Source of the DNA: Aquamicrobium sp.
Lineage (GTDB): Bacteria; Pseudomonadota; Alphaproteobacteria; Rhizobiales; Rhizobiaceae
Reading direction: 5' to 3'
DNA length: 64,000 nucleotides
Assembly: GCF_023954335.1 (NCBI RefSeq)
Contig: NZ_JAMLIE010000001.1
Span: 124,001-188,000 of the forward strand
Shown here: positions 35,791 to 43,470 of the stretch, piece by piece
How positions within the stretch are numbered: the first letter of the stretch is position 1
How the letters are laid out: each line of letters opens with the position of its first letter
Translations under genes and position numbers: made by a program
The notes under the pieces: model-generated
The model's input: the letters and a program-made list of their open reading frames with translations, nothing else
What the model was told of the DNA's origin: nothing
Database searches by the model: none

Positions 35791-36047
35791 GGCCCGGCCT
35801 CCTGCTGCCTGTCGGGTTGCTTGTGCGGCAGCTTCTCCTCCGGCGGGCGGTCGTCGGGCAGGACGCGGCTGAACCAGCGCGCGCCGACGACGAGGACGAA
35901 CCACAGCGCGAAGACGTAGACCGTCTCGACCGGCACGCCGAACACGCGCAGATCGAAGCGGAAGAGGATGACGAGCGGCGGCAGGTAGGCGAGCGCGCCG
36001 AACACGGTGAAGAACAGCGCCGCGGCGATGAGCTTGCGGCGGGTCAT
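35787..36047 (-). CDS. Small two-span membrane protein of the symporter-kinase operon
   Basis: An 86-residue protein with two hydrophobic segments (LIAAALFFTVFGALAYLPPLVILF and VETVYVFALWFVLVVGARWF) and a charged, Pro-rich tail. It resembles the small accessory proteins (DUF485- or DUF3311-like) encoded just before SSS symporters. It probably assists or stabilises the symporter part of the next gene product, whose GTG start overlaps its stop. I cannot assign the family number with certainty. Confidence 0.75.
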   Translation of the reverse strand: MTRRKLIAAALFFTVFGALAYLPPLVILFRFDLRVFGVPVETVYVFALWFVLVVGARWFSRVLPDDRPPEEKLPHKQPDRQQEAGP

Positions 36048-36110
36048 GGCCGGGACTGGCGGGTGGCGGCCGGGTGGGCGGTGTCCGGGCGGGTCATCAC
36101 GCCGCGCTCC

Positions 36111-36500
36111 CTACTGCCGCTCCAGCGCCGCCGGCTCGTCGAGCAGGGCGCGCACCGCCTCGATGACGTCGGCGTTGGAATAGGGCTTGGTGACGAAGCT
36201 GTTGGCGCCGAGCTCGCCGGCGATGCGCCGGTCCTGCTGCTGCCCCTTGGCGGTCAGCACGAGGACGGGCAGAGCGGCCGTCGCCTCGTTGCCGCGGATC
36301 TGCTTCAGCACCTCGAAACCGGAACGCTTGGGCATCATGATGTCGAGCACCAGCACGCGCGGCCGGTCGCGGCGCACGGCGTTCATCACCGCTTCCCCGT
36401 CGGTGACGGTGTGAACCGTCCATCCCGCCCGGCGCAGGACGAAGGTCAGCGCCTCGAGAATGCTCGGTTCGTCCTCGGCGATCAGTATGTCGACGGCCAA
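36111..36500 (-). CDS. Single-domain response regulator (CheY-like)
   Basis: A 129-residue receiver domain with no output domain. The phosphorylated aspartate is D53 in VLVLDIMMPKRSG, the acidic pair is in IAEDEPS at the N-terminus, T83 lies in LVLTAKG and the conserved lysine is K105 in FVTKPYS. TTG 36500 is chosen because GGGAGG sits 8 bases before it and the domain starts there; an in-frame ATG at 36545 would add 15 residues. It lies in the same direction as the symporter-kinase and is its likely partner, though a separate DNA-binding regulator would be needed to change transcription. Confidence 0.88.
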   Translation of the reverse strand: MAVDILIAEDEPSILEALTFVLRRAGWTVHTVTDGEAVMNAVRRDRPRVLVLDIMMPKRSGFEVLKQIRGNEATAALPVLVLTAKGQQQDRRIAGELGANSFVTKPYSNADVIEAVRALLDEPAALERQ

Positions 36501-36598
36501 TTGCGTTCCTCCCGCCCCCTTTCCTCCAAAGGAGACACGTTCCACTTAACCGTAACGGGAGGGTTTCGCCAAGCCCCCCGGGGTCCGGGCGCGTGCGC

Positions 36599-39500
36599 TC
36601 ACGTGCGCAGCACGCGGTAGATCGCCGGGATGACCAGCACCGTCAGCAGCGTCGACGAGGCGAGGCCGAACAGCAGCGAGATCGCCAGTCCCTGGAAGAT
36701 CGGGTCGGCGAGGATGACGCCGGCGCCGATCATTGCGGCCAGCGCGGTGAGCAGGATCGGCTTGAAGCGGATCGAGCCCGCCTCGATCAGGATTTCCGTG
36801 AGGCTGCGCCCGGCGGGATCTGTATGGCGGATGAAGTCGACCAGCAGGATCGAGTTGCGCACGATGATGCCGGCGAGCGCGATGAAGCCGATCATCGAGG
36901 TGGCCGAGAACGGCGCGGAAAACAGCCAGTGGCCGCCGAGGATGCCGATGAAGGTCAGCGGGATCGGCGTCAGGATGACGAGCGGCACCCTGAACGAGCC
37001 GAATTGGGCGACGACGAGGATGTAGATGCCGAGCAGCGCCACCATGAACGCCGCGCCCATGTCGCGGAACGTCACCCACGTCACCTCCCATTCGCCCTCC
37101 CACAGAAGCGTCGGGAGGCGCTCGTCCTGCGGCTGGCCGTGGAGCGAGACGACGGGCTTCGGCAACTCGCCCCAGTCCTGCGCATCGAGCGCGGTCTGCA
37201 CCGCGAGCATGCCGTAGAGCGGGGCCTCGAAATCGCCGGCGAGTTCGGCCGTCACCATCTCGGCGGCGCGGCCGTTGCGGCGGAACACCGGCAGCGAGGC
37301 CCGCTCCTCGGCGACGCGCACCACGTCGCCCAGCTCGACCACGCCGCGGGCGCCCGGCAGCACGTTGGCGGGGATCGGCGTCGTCAGAAAGCGCTCGTCC
37401 AGCCGGCGCTCGGCCTTCGGCTGCTCGATGCGGATCGGGATCGGCCGCCGCCCGCCGGCGCGATGCGAATAGCCGACCGTCGCGCCGCCGTTGAGGATGG
37501 CGATGGTGTCGAGCACGTCGCCCTCCTCGACCCCGAAGAATTCGAGATCGTCGCTGGAGACGGTGGCGCGCAGCCGGCGCGGGGCGACGCCGTACGAGTT
37601 GTCGACGTCGACGATGTAGGGAACCGAGCGGAACGCGGCCTCTATCCTTTCCGCCACAGCGCGCCGCGTCGCCGCGTCCGGCCCGTAGATCTCGGCCAGC
37701 AGCGTCGCCATCACCGGCGGCCCGGGCGGCGGCTCGACCACCTTCAACACCGTGCCTTCCGGCGCGGCCACGGCCGCGATCCGCTCGCGGATGTCGAGCG
37801 CGATGGCGTGGCTGGCGCGCGCGCGCTCGCCCTTGGGAAGAAGATTCAGCGCGACGTCGCCCATCTGCGGCTCGGTGCGGTAGAAGGAATGCCGCACCAG
37901 CCCGTTGAAATTGTAGGGCGCGGCCGCGCCGGCATGGGTCTGGACGGACTTGACCTCGTCGAGCGCCAGCACGACCGCCGCCACCCGCTGCGCCACCGCG
38001 TCCGTATCCTCGACGGAAGACCCTTCCGGCAGGTCGATGGTGACGAAGAGCTCCGACTTGTTGTCGAAGGGCAGGAGCTTCACCGTCACGTCGCGCGTGT
38101 AGAACAGGGCAAGCGAGCCGAGCGTCAGCGCCCCGACGAGGAGGAGGAACAGCCAGCTCCGCGCCTTCGAGGCCAGCACCGGGCACGCGGCGGCAGCGTA
38201 GAGCCGGCCGAGCGCGCCGCCGCCGGCATGGCCGGCAGCGCCATGCAGCGGCGCCTTGCCCGCCGCCTTCAGCATCAGCCAAGGCGTCACCGTCACCGCG
38301 ACGAAGAAGGAGAAGATCATCGCCGCCGACGCGTTGGCCGGGATCGGCGACATGTACGGCCCCATCATGCCCGACACGAACAGCATCGGCAGCAGCGCCG
38401 CCACCACGGTCAGCGTCGCGACGATGGTCGGGTTGCCGACCTCGGCCACCGCCTCGATGGCCGCCGTCCGACGGTCACGCCCGTCGGCCATGCCCCAGTG
38501 GCGGGCGATGTTCTCGATGACGACGATGGCGTCGTCGACGAGGATGCCGATGGAGAAGATCAGCGCGAACAGCGACACGCGGTTCAGCGTATAGCCCATC
38601 GTCCACGAGGCGAAGAGGGTGAGCAGGATGGTGACGGGGATGACCACGGCCACCACCACCGCCTCGCGCCGGCCGATGGCGAACCAGACCAGCAGGATGA
38701 TCGAGACGGTGGCGAGGCCGAGATGGAACAGGAGCTCGTTGGCCTTCTCGTCGGCGGTCTCGCCATAGTCGCGCGTCACCTCGACGGCGATCTCGTCCGG
38801 AATCAGCAAGCCTTCCAGCGCCGCCACGCGATGCAGGATCGTCTCGGCGACGGTGACGGCGTTGGAGCCGGCACGCTTGGCGACAGCAAGGGTAACGGCC
38901 GGGACGCGCACGAGTCCGCCGTCCTCGCCGCGCGTGACGGTCGAGACGATGGCCTCGCCGACCTCGGCGGTGAATTCGACGGTGGCGACGTCGCGGACAT
39001 AGACCGGCCTCCCGTCGCGCGTGGTGATGAGGAGGTTGCCGATGGCGGCGGGCGTCGCCAGCGTCTCGCCGGCCGCCAGCACGATCTGCTCGCCACTGTC
39101 CCGAACGCGGCCCGCCGGGAAGGCGCGGTTCGCGCCACCGACCTTGCCGGCGAGCTGCTGGAGGGTGACGCCGTAGAGCGCGAGCCTTGCCGGGTCGGGC
39201 GCGATGCGGATCGCCTCGTCGACCGCGCCGACGAGATAGGTGATGCCGACATCCTCGATCTTGGCGATCTCGGTCTTGAGCTCGCGCGCCACGCGCGTCA
39301 GGTCGTTGGGGCCGATGCGTCCTGCCGCGTCCGGCTTCGGCGTCAGCGTCAGCGCGACGATGGCGACGTCGTCGATGCCGCGGCCTATGATCTGCGGCTC
39401 GGGGATGCCGACGGGAATGCGGTCCATGTTGGCGCGCATCCTGTCGTGGACGCGCAGCACGGCCGCGTCCGCCGGGGTGCCGACGAGGAAGCGCGCCGTC

Positions 39501-39835
39501 ACCAGCACGGAATCGTCGGCGGTCTGCGAATAGACGTGCTCGACGCCGTCGATGCCCTTGACGATGATCTCAAGCGGCTCGGTGACGAGCTTGACCGTGT
39601 CCTCGGCCTTCAGCCCGTCGGCGCGCACGAGGATGTCGACCATCGGCACCGAGATCTGCGGCTCCTCCTCGCGCGGCAGCGCCGTCAGCGCGACGAGGCC
39701 GAAGACGAAGGCGGCGATGAGGAACAGCGGCGTCAGCGGCGAGACGATGAAGGCGCGCGTCAGCGCCCCGGCGATGCCCAGGCCCTTGGGGTCAGGATCA
39801 TTGGGGCTGGAACCGTTGGCGGAGGGCGGCGTCAT
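36599..39835 (-). CDS. RND-family efflux pump permease (HAE1-like)
   Basis: A 1078-residue inner-membrane proton antiporter. The first membrane segment lies at about residues 30-55, the usual RND place. The proton-relay aspartate pair is in FSIGILVDDAIVVIENI (segment 4), which matches the hydrophobe/amphiphile RND group rather than metal pumps. The second half repeats the fold, ending with GFIALAGIIVRNSILLVDF. The large periplasmic loops are present. It follows the adaptor gene with an ATGA overlap (39832-39835). Substrates are unknown; the neighbouring DUF2892 and ArsR genes hint at reactive-sulfur stress. Confidence 0.92.
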   Translation of the reverse strand: MTPPSANGSSPNDPDPKGLGIAGALTRAFIVSPLTPLFLIAAFVFGLVALTALPREEEPQISVPMVDILVRADGLKAEDTVKLVTEPLEIIVKGIDGVEHVYSQTADDSVLVTARFLVGTPADAAVLRVHDRMRANMDRIPVGIPEPQIIGRGIDDVAIVALTLTPKPDAAGRIGPNDLTRVARELKTEIAKIEDVGITYLVGAVDEAIRIAPDPARLALYGVTLQQLAGKVGGANRAFPAGRVRDSGEQIVLAAGETLATPAAIGNLLITTRDGRPVYVRDVATVEFTAEVGEAIVSTVTRGEDGGLVRVPAVTLAVAKRAGSNAVTVAETILHRVAALEGLLIPDEIAVEVTRDYGETADEKANELLFHLGLATVSIILLVWFAIGRREAVVVAVVIPVTILLTLFASWTMGYTLNRVSLFALIFSIGILVDDAIVVIENIARHWGMADGRDRRTAAIEAVAEVGNPTIVATLTVVAALLPMLFVSGMMGPYMSPIPANASAAMIFSFFVAVTVTPWLMLKAAGKAPLHGAAGHAGGGALGRLYAAAACPVLASKARSWLFLLLVGALTLGSLALFYTRDVTVKLLPFDNKSELFVTIDLPEGSSVEDTDAVAQRVAAVVLALDEVKSVQTHAGAAAPYNFNGLVRHSFYRTEPQMGDVALNLLPKGERARASHAIALDIRERIAAVAAPEGTVLKVVEPPPGPPVMATLLAEIYGPDAATRRAVAERIEAAFRSVPYIVDVDNSYGVAPRRLRATVSSDDLEFFGVEEGDVLDTIAILNGGATVGYSHRAGGRRPIPIRIEQPKAERRLDERFLTTPIPANVLPGARGVVELGDVVRVAEERASLPVFRRNGRAAEMVTAELAGDFEAPLYGMLAVQTALDAQDWGELPKPVVSLHGQPQDERLPTLLWEGEWEVTWVTFRDMGAAFMVALLGIYILVVAQFGSFRVPLVILTPIPLTFIGILGGHWLFSAPFSATSMIGFIALAGIIVRNSILLVDFIRHTDPAGRSLTEILIEAGSIRFKPILLTALAAMIGAGVILADPIFQGLAISLLFGLASSTLLTVLVIPAIYRVLRT

Positions 39836-40797
39836 GGGACGATGACGGTTTCGCCGGCGGCGAGGCCGGTCAGGATCTCGACGAAGGACTCGCCGTCGCG
39901 CATCACGGTCTCGCCCGGCACCACGGCGCGCTCGACCGCGCCGCCGCCCGCGACGACGCGGACGAAGTCGAGGCCCGAGCGGGTGGCGATGGCCGCTTGC
40001 GGCACCAGCAGCGCCTCGCGGCTGCCCACCGGCACCTCGACCGGCACGCGCGCGTCGACGAAGGCGCGGTCGAGCGTCTCGACCTCGACATCGGCGACGA
40101 CGCGGCCGTTCTCGATCTGCGGGTAGATCCTGGCGAGCCGGCCTTGCATCTGCGCCCCGCCGGCGGCGATGCGGATCGCCGCGCCCTCGACGAGGTCGCG
40201 CGCGTGGCGCTCGGGAATGGCCAGCCGCAGGAAGAAGCCGCCGCCGCCGATGGTGGCGGCCGGCTCGCCGGCCATGACCACCGCGCCCTTCGTCACCGGC
40301 ACGGTGAGCACCCGACCCAAGGCCGGGGCGAGCACCGCGCCCTCCTCGCCCTGCTGGACGACGACGGAGCGCTGCGCCTCGCTCGCGGCGATCTGGCTGC
40401 GCGTCACGTCGACATCGGTGCGAAGCTGCTCCAGCCGCTGGGCGGTGACGACGCCGCGCTCGACCAGCGACGAGCCGCGGGCGAGCTCGGCCTCGGCTTT
40501 TTCGAGCTGCGCCTGGAGCGCGCGCAGCTGCGCGTCGTAGGCGGCGATCTGGAACGCGATCTTGTCGTCGCGCACCACGGCGATGCGTTGCCCGGCCTCG
40601 ACCGCGTCGCCCTCGGAGACGAGGAGGTCGACCACGGTGCCGCCGATGCGCGCGCGCGCCGGCACGAGGTCGCGCGCCTCGACGCGGCCATAGACCGCCT
40701 TCCACTCGGGCACGGTCTCAGGCGCGAGCACGAGGGTTTCGGCGGCAAGCGCCGGGGTTGCCGTCGCCAGCGCGGCGGCAAGGAAGAGGGAGCGCAT
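39832..40797 (-). CDS. RND periplasmic adaptor (membrane-fusion) protein
   Basis: A 321-residue HlyD/AcrA-like adaptor with a signal peptide (MRSLFLAAALATATPALAAE). The lipoyl-like half-motif GTVVDLLVSEGDAVEAGQRIAVVRDDK is followed by a helical hairpin (LRALQAQLEKAEAELARGSSL), the second half-motif and a beta-barrel (GRLARIYPQIENGRVVADVEV). No outer-membrane channel gene is nearby. The start ATG 40797 is preferred over 40836. It should bridge the pump at 36599-39835 to an outer-membrane channel. Confidence 0.9.
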   Translation of the reverse strand: MRSLFLAAALATATPALAAETLVLAPETVPEWKAVYGRVEARDLVPARARIGGTVVDLLVSEGDAVEAGQRIAVVRDDKIAFQIAAYDAQLRALQAQLEKAEAELARGSSLVERGVVTAQRLEQLRTDVDVTRSQIAASEAQRSVVVQQGEEGAVLAPALGRVLTVPVTKGAVVMAGEPAATIGGGGFFLRLAIPERHARDLVEGAAIRIAAGGAQMQGRLARIYPQIENGRVVADVEVETLDRAFVDARVPVEVPVGSREALLVPQAAIATRSGLDFVRVVAGGGAVERAVVPGETVMRDGESFVEILTGLAAGETVIVP

Positions 40798-40870
40798 GAT
40801 CTGGGTTCTCTCGGGCTTAGGGTGGGCGTCGGGCATCCCGCCCCGGCCGGAAGGCCGGTGGGCGCCGCGC

Positions 40871-41071
40871 CTAGAAGGCGCAGCCGGGCCTGATGCCGAG
40901 ACGCTTCATGACGATCGCCGCCGGGCAGAAGCCGGTGAAGGCCGACTGGAGGAGGTTGGCGCCGACAAAGACGGTGAGCCAGACGAACAGCGGCGACACC
41001 CACACGGTCAGCACCACGGACAGGAGCACCATGAGGCCGGCGAAGGCGAGAACGGAACGGTCGAGGGTCAT
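40871..41071 (-). CDS. DUF2892 (YgaP-like) small inner-membrane protein
   Basis: A 66-residue protein with two hydrophobic segments and the family motif GFCPAAIVMKRLGI near the C-terminus. DUF2892 is often fused or adjacent to rhodanese and other sulfur-transfer proteins, and the invariant cysteine is present. It is encoded 73 bases before the RND adaptor on the same strand. A TATATAC/GTATATA dyad lies 31 bases before its start, so it may head the adaptor-pump operon. Confidence 0.88.
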   Translation of the reverse strand: MTLDRSVLAFAGLMVLLSVVLTVWVSPLFVWLTVFVGANLLQSAFTGFCPAAIVMKRLGIRPGCAF

Positions 41072-41093
41072 CGGTATCTCCAGCAGGATGATT

Positions 41094-41124
41094 GTATATA
41101 CCTATATACGAAGATATGTATATA
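41094..41124 (-). promoter_or_regulatory. AT-rich dyads upstream of DUF2892, candidate ArsR-family operator
   Basis: GTATATAC at 41094-41101 is a perfect palindrome, and TATATAC (41103-41109) with GTATATA (41118-41124) forms a 7-bp dyad. The same octamer occurs at 42886-42893 by the ArsR-family gene. The stretch stands out against GC-rich surroundings. Confidence 0.6.
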
Positions 41125-41209
41125 AAAGCAAGAGCGACTTTGCCGCGGCGCGATCCTGTCGCAGGCGCGTCGGGCTCTCCCGGCGTTCCGTCGCGCCGGG
41201 GAGCGCGCC

Positions 41210-42409
41210 TTACGCCGCGCGCGCCCGGCGCTTGCGGGCGGCCTGCCAGACGAGCGGGACGAGGACGATCCCGACGATGGGGAAGATCATCCAGTTGATG
41301 GCTTCCCAGCCGGTCGAGGTGAACAGCGAGCCGGACGAGAAGGAGGCGACGGCCACCGTGCCGAAGACGATGAAGTCGTTGGCGCCCTGCACCTTGCCGC
41401 GTTCCTCTGGCGTGTGACAGTCGGTGATCATCGCCGTCGCGCCGATGAAGCCGAAGTTCCAGCCGAAGCCGAGCAGGATCAGCGAGACGAAGAAGTTGGC
41501 GAGGTCGAGCCCGGCCAACGCCACCACGCCGGACGCCGCGATCAGGACGAGGCCGAACGCGGTGATCTGCTCCTTGCCGAAGCGGGCGATCAGGTTGCCG
41601 GTGAAGAAGCTCGGCGCGAACATCGCCAGCACGTGCCACTGGATGCCGAACGCCGCCTCGCCGACGGTGAAGCCGCAGCCGACCATCGCCATCGGCGCGG
41701 CGGTCATGACGAAGCTCATCAGCCCGTAGGAGACGACGCCGGCGGCGACGGCGAGCATGAAGCGCGGCGTCTTCATGATCTCCCCGAGCGGCCGGCCTGC
41801 CGCCGCCTGCTGGCCGGCGGGCAGCGCGGCCGGCTTGGGCGCGCGCAGCAGCATCAGCACGGGCAGCGCCAGCAGCGCCAGCGCCGCCTGGCTGAGGAAG
41901 GAGCCGGCGAAGGGCGCCGCCGGCAGCGCGTCGCGCGTCCAGATGACGAGCTGCGGCCCGATCACGGCGGCAGCGAGCCCGCCGATCATCACCCACGAGA
42001 TCGCCTTGGCCTTCAGCGCCCCGGTGGCGGCGTCGGCGGCGGCGAAGCGGTAGCTCTGGACATAGGCGCCGTAGAAGCCGGCGACGAAGGTGCCGAGGCA
42101 GAAGACGAGGAAGGTGGCGCCGACGATGCCGAGCGTGGCGACGAGGCCGGAGACGACGCCGATCGACGCGCCGAGCAGGTAGCCGGTGCGCCGCCCCATC
42201 CGCTTCATGATCATCGCCGCCGGGATGGTGCCGAGGGCGAGGCCGAGATTGTAGAGGCTGACCGGCAGCGTCGCCAGCGCCGGCACCGACGACAGCGTCT
42301 GCCCGACGATGCCGCCGAGCGAGATGATGATCGGCGGGCTGGCCGCGCCCAGCGCCTGCGCGGCGGTCAGAACGAGGATGTTTCTCTTGGCGGTCGCCTG
42401 GTCGGTCAT
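41210..42409 (-). CDS. MFS transporter, function unknown
   Basis: A 399-residue carrier with 12 predicted membrane segments. The MFS loop motif is seen as MIMKRMGRRTGYLLGASIG, and FIGATAMITDCHTPEERGKVQGANDF is a common feature of the superfamily. The opening LVLTAAQALGAASPPIIISLGGIVGQTL resembles a group of uncharacterised proteobacterial MFS proteins. No substrate can be assigned. It lies between the ArsR gene and DUF2892, all on the minus strand, so it probably belongs to the same regulon. A 133-base gap precedes it. Confidence 0.8.
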   Translation of the reverse strand: MTDQATAKRNILVLTAAQALGAASPPIIISLGGIVGQTLSSVPALATLPVSLYNLGLALGTIPAAMIMKRMGRRTGYLLGASIGVVSGLVATLGIVGATFLVFCLGTFVAGFYGAYVQSYRFAAADAATGALKAKAISWVMIGGLAAAVIGPQLVIWTRDALPAAPFAGSFLSQAALALLALPVLMLLRAPKPAALPAGQQAAAGRPLGEIMKTPRFMLAVAAGVVSYGLMSFVMTAAPMAMVGCGFTVGEAAFGIQWHVLAMFAPSFFTGNLIARFGKEQITAFGLVLIAASGVVALAGLDLANFFVSLILLGFGWNFGFIGATAMITDCHTPEERGKVQGANDFIVFGTVAVASFSSGSLFTSTGWEAINWMIFPIVGIVLVPLVWQAARKRRARAA

Positions 42410-42542
42410 GTCGCGTCTCGTCGTTGCCGGGCCGCGGGAGGAAGGGGAGCCGGCAGGGTGTGGCAAATGGCAGGTCGGGAGTGGCTGGGTGGTTCGCGGG
42501 AGCGGCCTGGCGGGATGTTTATGTCCGGGCTCGGCCCCGGGA

Positions 42543-42863
42543 TCAACATTGCGGCGAGCAATAGGCGCCGTACAGCACCTCCATCACCGCGCGCGCCGGC
42601 CCGCTCTCGATGCGGTACCAGATCGTCTGGCCGTCGCGGCGGCCGGCGATGATGCGCTCGCGGCGCAGGAGCGCCAGATGCTGGGAGACCGTCGAATCGC
42701 GGATGCCGAGGAACTCGGCGAGCTGGCCGACGGATTTCTCGCCCTCGATCAGTTGGCACAGGATCAGCAGCCGGTGCTGGTTGGACAGCGCCTTCAGAAG
42801 CTCGCTGGCCTCGTCGGCGGCCGCGCGCATGACGTTCGGATCGATGGTCGTCTCGATATTCAT
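42543..42863 (-). CDS. ArsR-family regulator of BigR/SqrR type
   Basis: A 106-residue winged-helix repressor. The DNA-binding core is SVGQLAEFLGIRDSTVSQHLALLRRERII, with RRDGQTIWYRI as the wing. It has no metal-ligand CxC motif but has cysteines at C36 (in LLILCQL), C102 and C106 (YCSPQC). A pair near residues 36-42 and 102-108 matches the sulfide/persulfide-sensing BigR and SqrR proteins, where persulfide treatment links them and releases the DNA. No ribosome-binding site is obvious; a TTGCGTAT repeat lies just before the ATG. It divides the Trx-SQR arm from the MFS-DUF2892-RND arm. Confidence 0.85.
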   Translation of the reverse strand: MNIETTIDPNVMRAAADEASELLKALSNQHRLLILCQLIEGEKSVGQLAEFLGIRDSTVSQHLALLRRERIIAGRRDGQTIWYRIESGPARAVMEVLYGAYCSPQC

Positions 42864-42865
42864 AG

Positions 42866-42893
42866 TTGCGTATCTACATTATTGCGTATATAC
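42866..42893. promoter_or_regulatory. Direct repeat TTGCGTAT(C/A)TAC between ArsR and thioredoxin genes
   Basis: TTGCGTATCTAC (42866-42877) and TTGCGTATATAC (42882-42893) share 11 of 12 bases at a 16-base offset; the second holds the palindrome GTATATAC also found at 41094. It lies 3 bases before the ArsR ATG and about 90 before the thioredoxin ATG, so one site could control both directions. Confidence 0.6.
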
Positions 42894-42982
42894 AGTCAAT
42901 GCGAAAGACGCGTGCCAGGCCGTCCGGGCTCAAGCCCGTGAGGTCCGGCCGGCGCACATCGTCCCGAGGGAGTAGCACATAT

Positions 42983-43429
42983 ATGTCCGCCAGTCGCCAG
43001 ATCGTCTGCCTCGCCTGCTCCGGCATCAACCGCGTGCCGCTGGACAGGCCGGCCGAGGCCGCGCTGTGCGGCCGCTGCAAGGCGCCGCTGTTTTCCGGCA
43101 AGCCGGCCGAGGTCGACGCCGCGATGCTCGACCGGCAGGTGCGGCAGGGCGAGGTTCCGGTTCTGATCGACGTCTGGGCGCCGTGGTGCGGCCCGTGCCG
43201 GATGATGGCCCCGGCCTTCGAGGCCGCCGCCGCGGCGCTGGGGCCAGAGATGCGGCTCCTAAAGCTCAATTCCGACGCCGAGCCCGACATGGCCGCGCGC
43301 CTCGGCATACGCGGCATCCCGACGATGATCCTGTTCGCCGGCGGGCGCGAGGTCGCCCGCGTGTCGGGCGCGATGGCGGCGCAGCAGATCGTTTCGTGGG
43401 CGCGCGGCAAGCAGGCCGCCACCGCCTGA
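42983..43429 (+). CDS. trxC: Thioredoxin 2-type (TrxC), zinc-finger thioredoxin
   Basis: A 148-residue cytoplasmic thioredoxin of the TrxC group. The N-terminal zinc-binding cysteines are C9, C12, C29 and C32 (VCLACSG and CGRCKAP). The active site is WAPWCGPCRMM with C69 and C72, and the cis-proline is in RGIPTMILF. TrxC reduces protein disulfides and is typically made under oxidative stress. ATG 42983 is supported by GAGGGAG upstream. It begins the operon that continues with the SQR-like gene 41 bases downstream, so it may remove persulfides in the cytoplasm. Confidence 0.93.
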   Translation: MSASRQIVCLACSGINRVPLDRPAEAALCGRCKAPLFSGKPAEVDAAMLDRQVRQGEVPVLIDVWAPWCGPCRMMAPAFEAAAAALGPEMRLLKLNSDAEPDMAARLGIRGIPTMILFAGGREVARVSGAMAAQQIVSWARGKQAATA

Positions 43430-43470
43430 GCCTTGCATAAAACGCGTTTCACTGGGGAGGAATAACGCCG

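Noticed and set aside
36593..40126. 1177-codon open frame on the plus strand
   Set aside because: Antisense shadow of the RND permease and adaptor genes.
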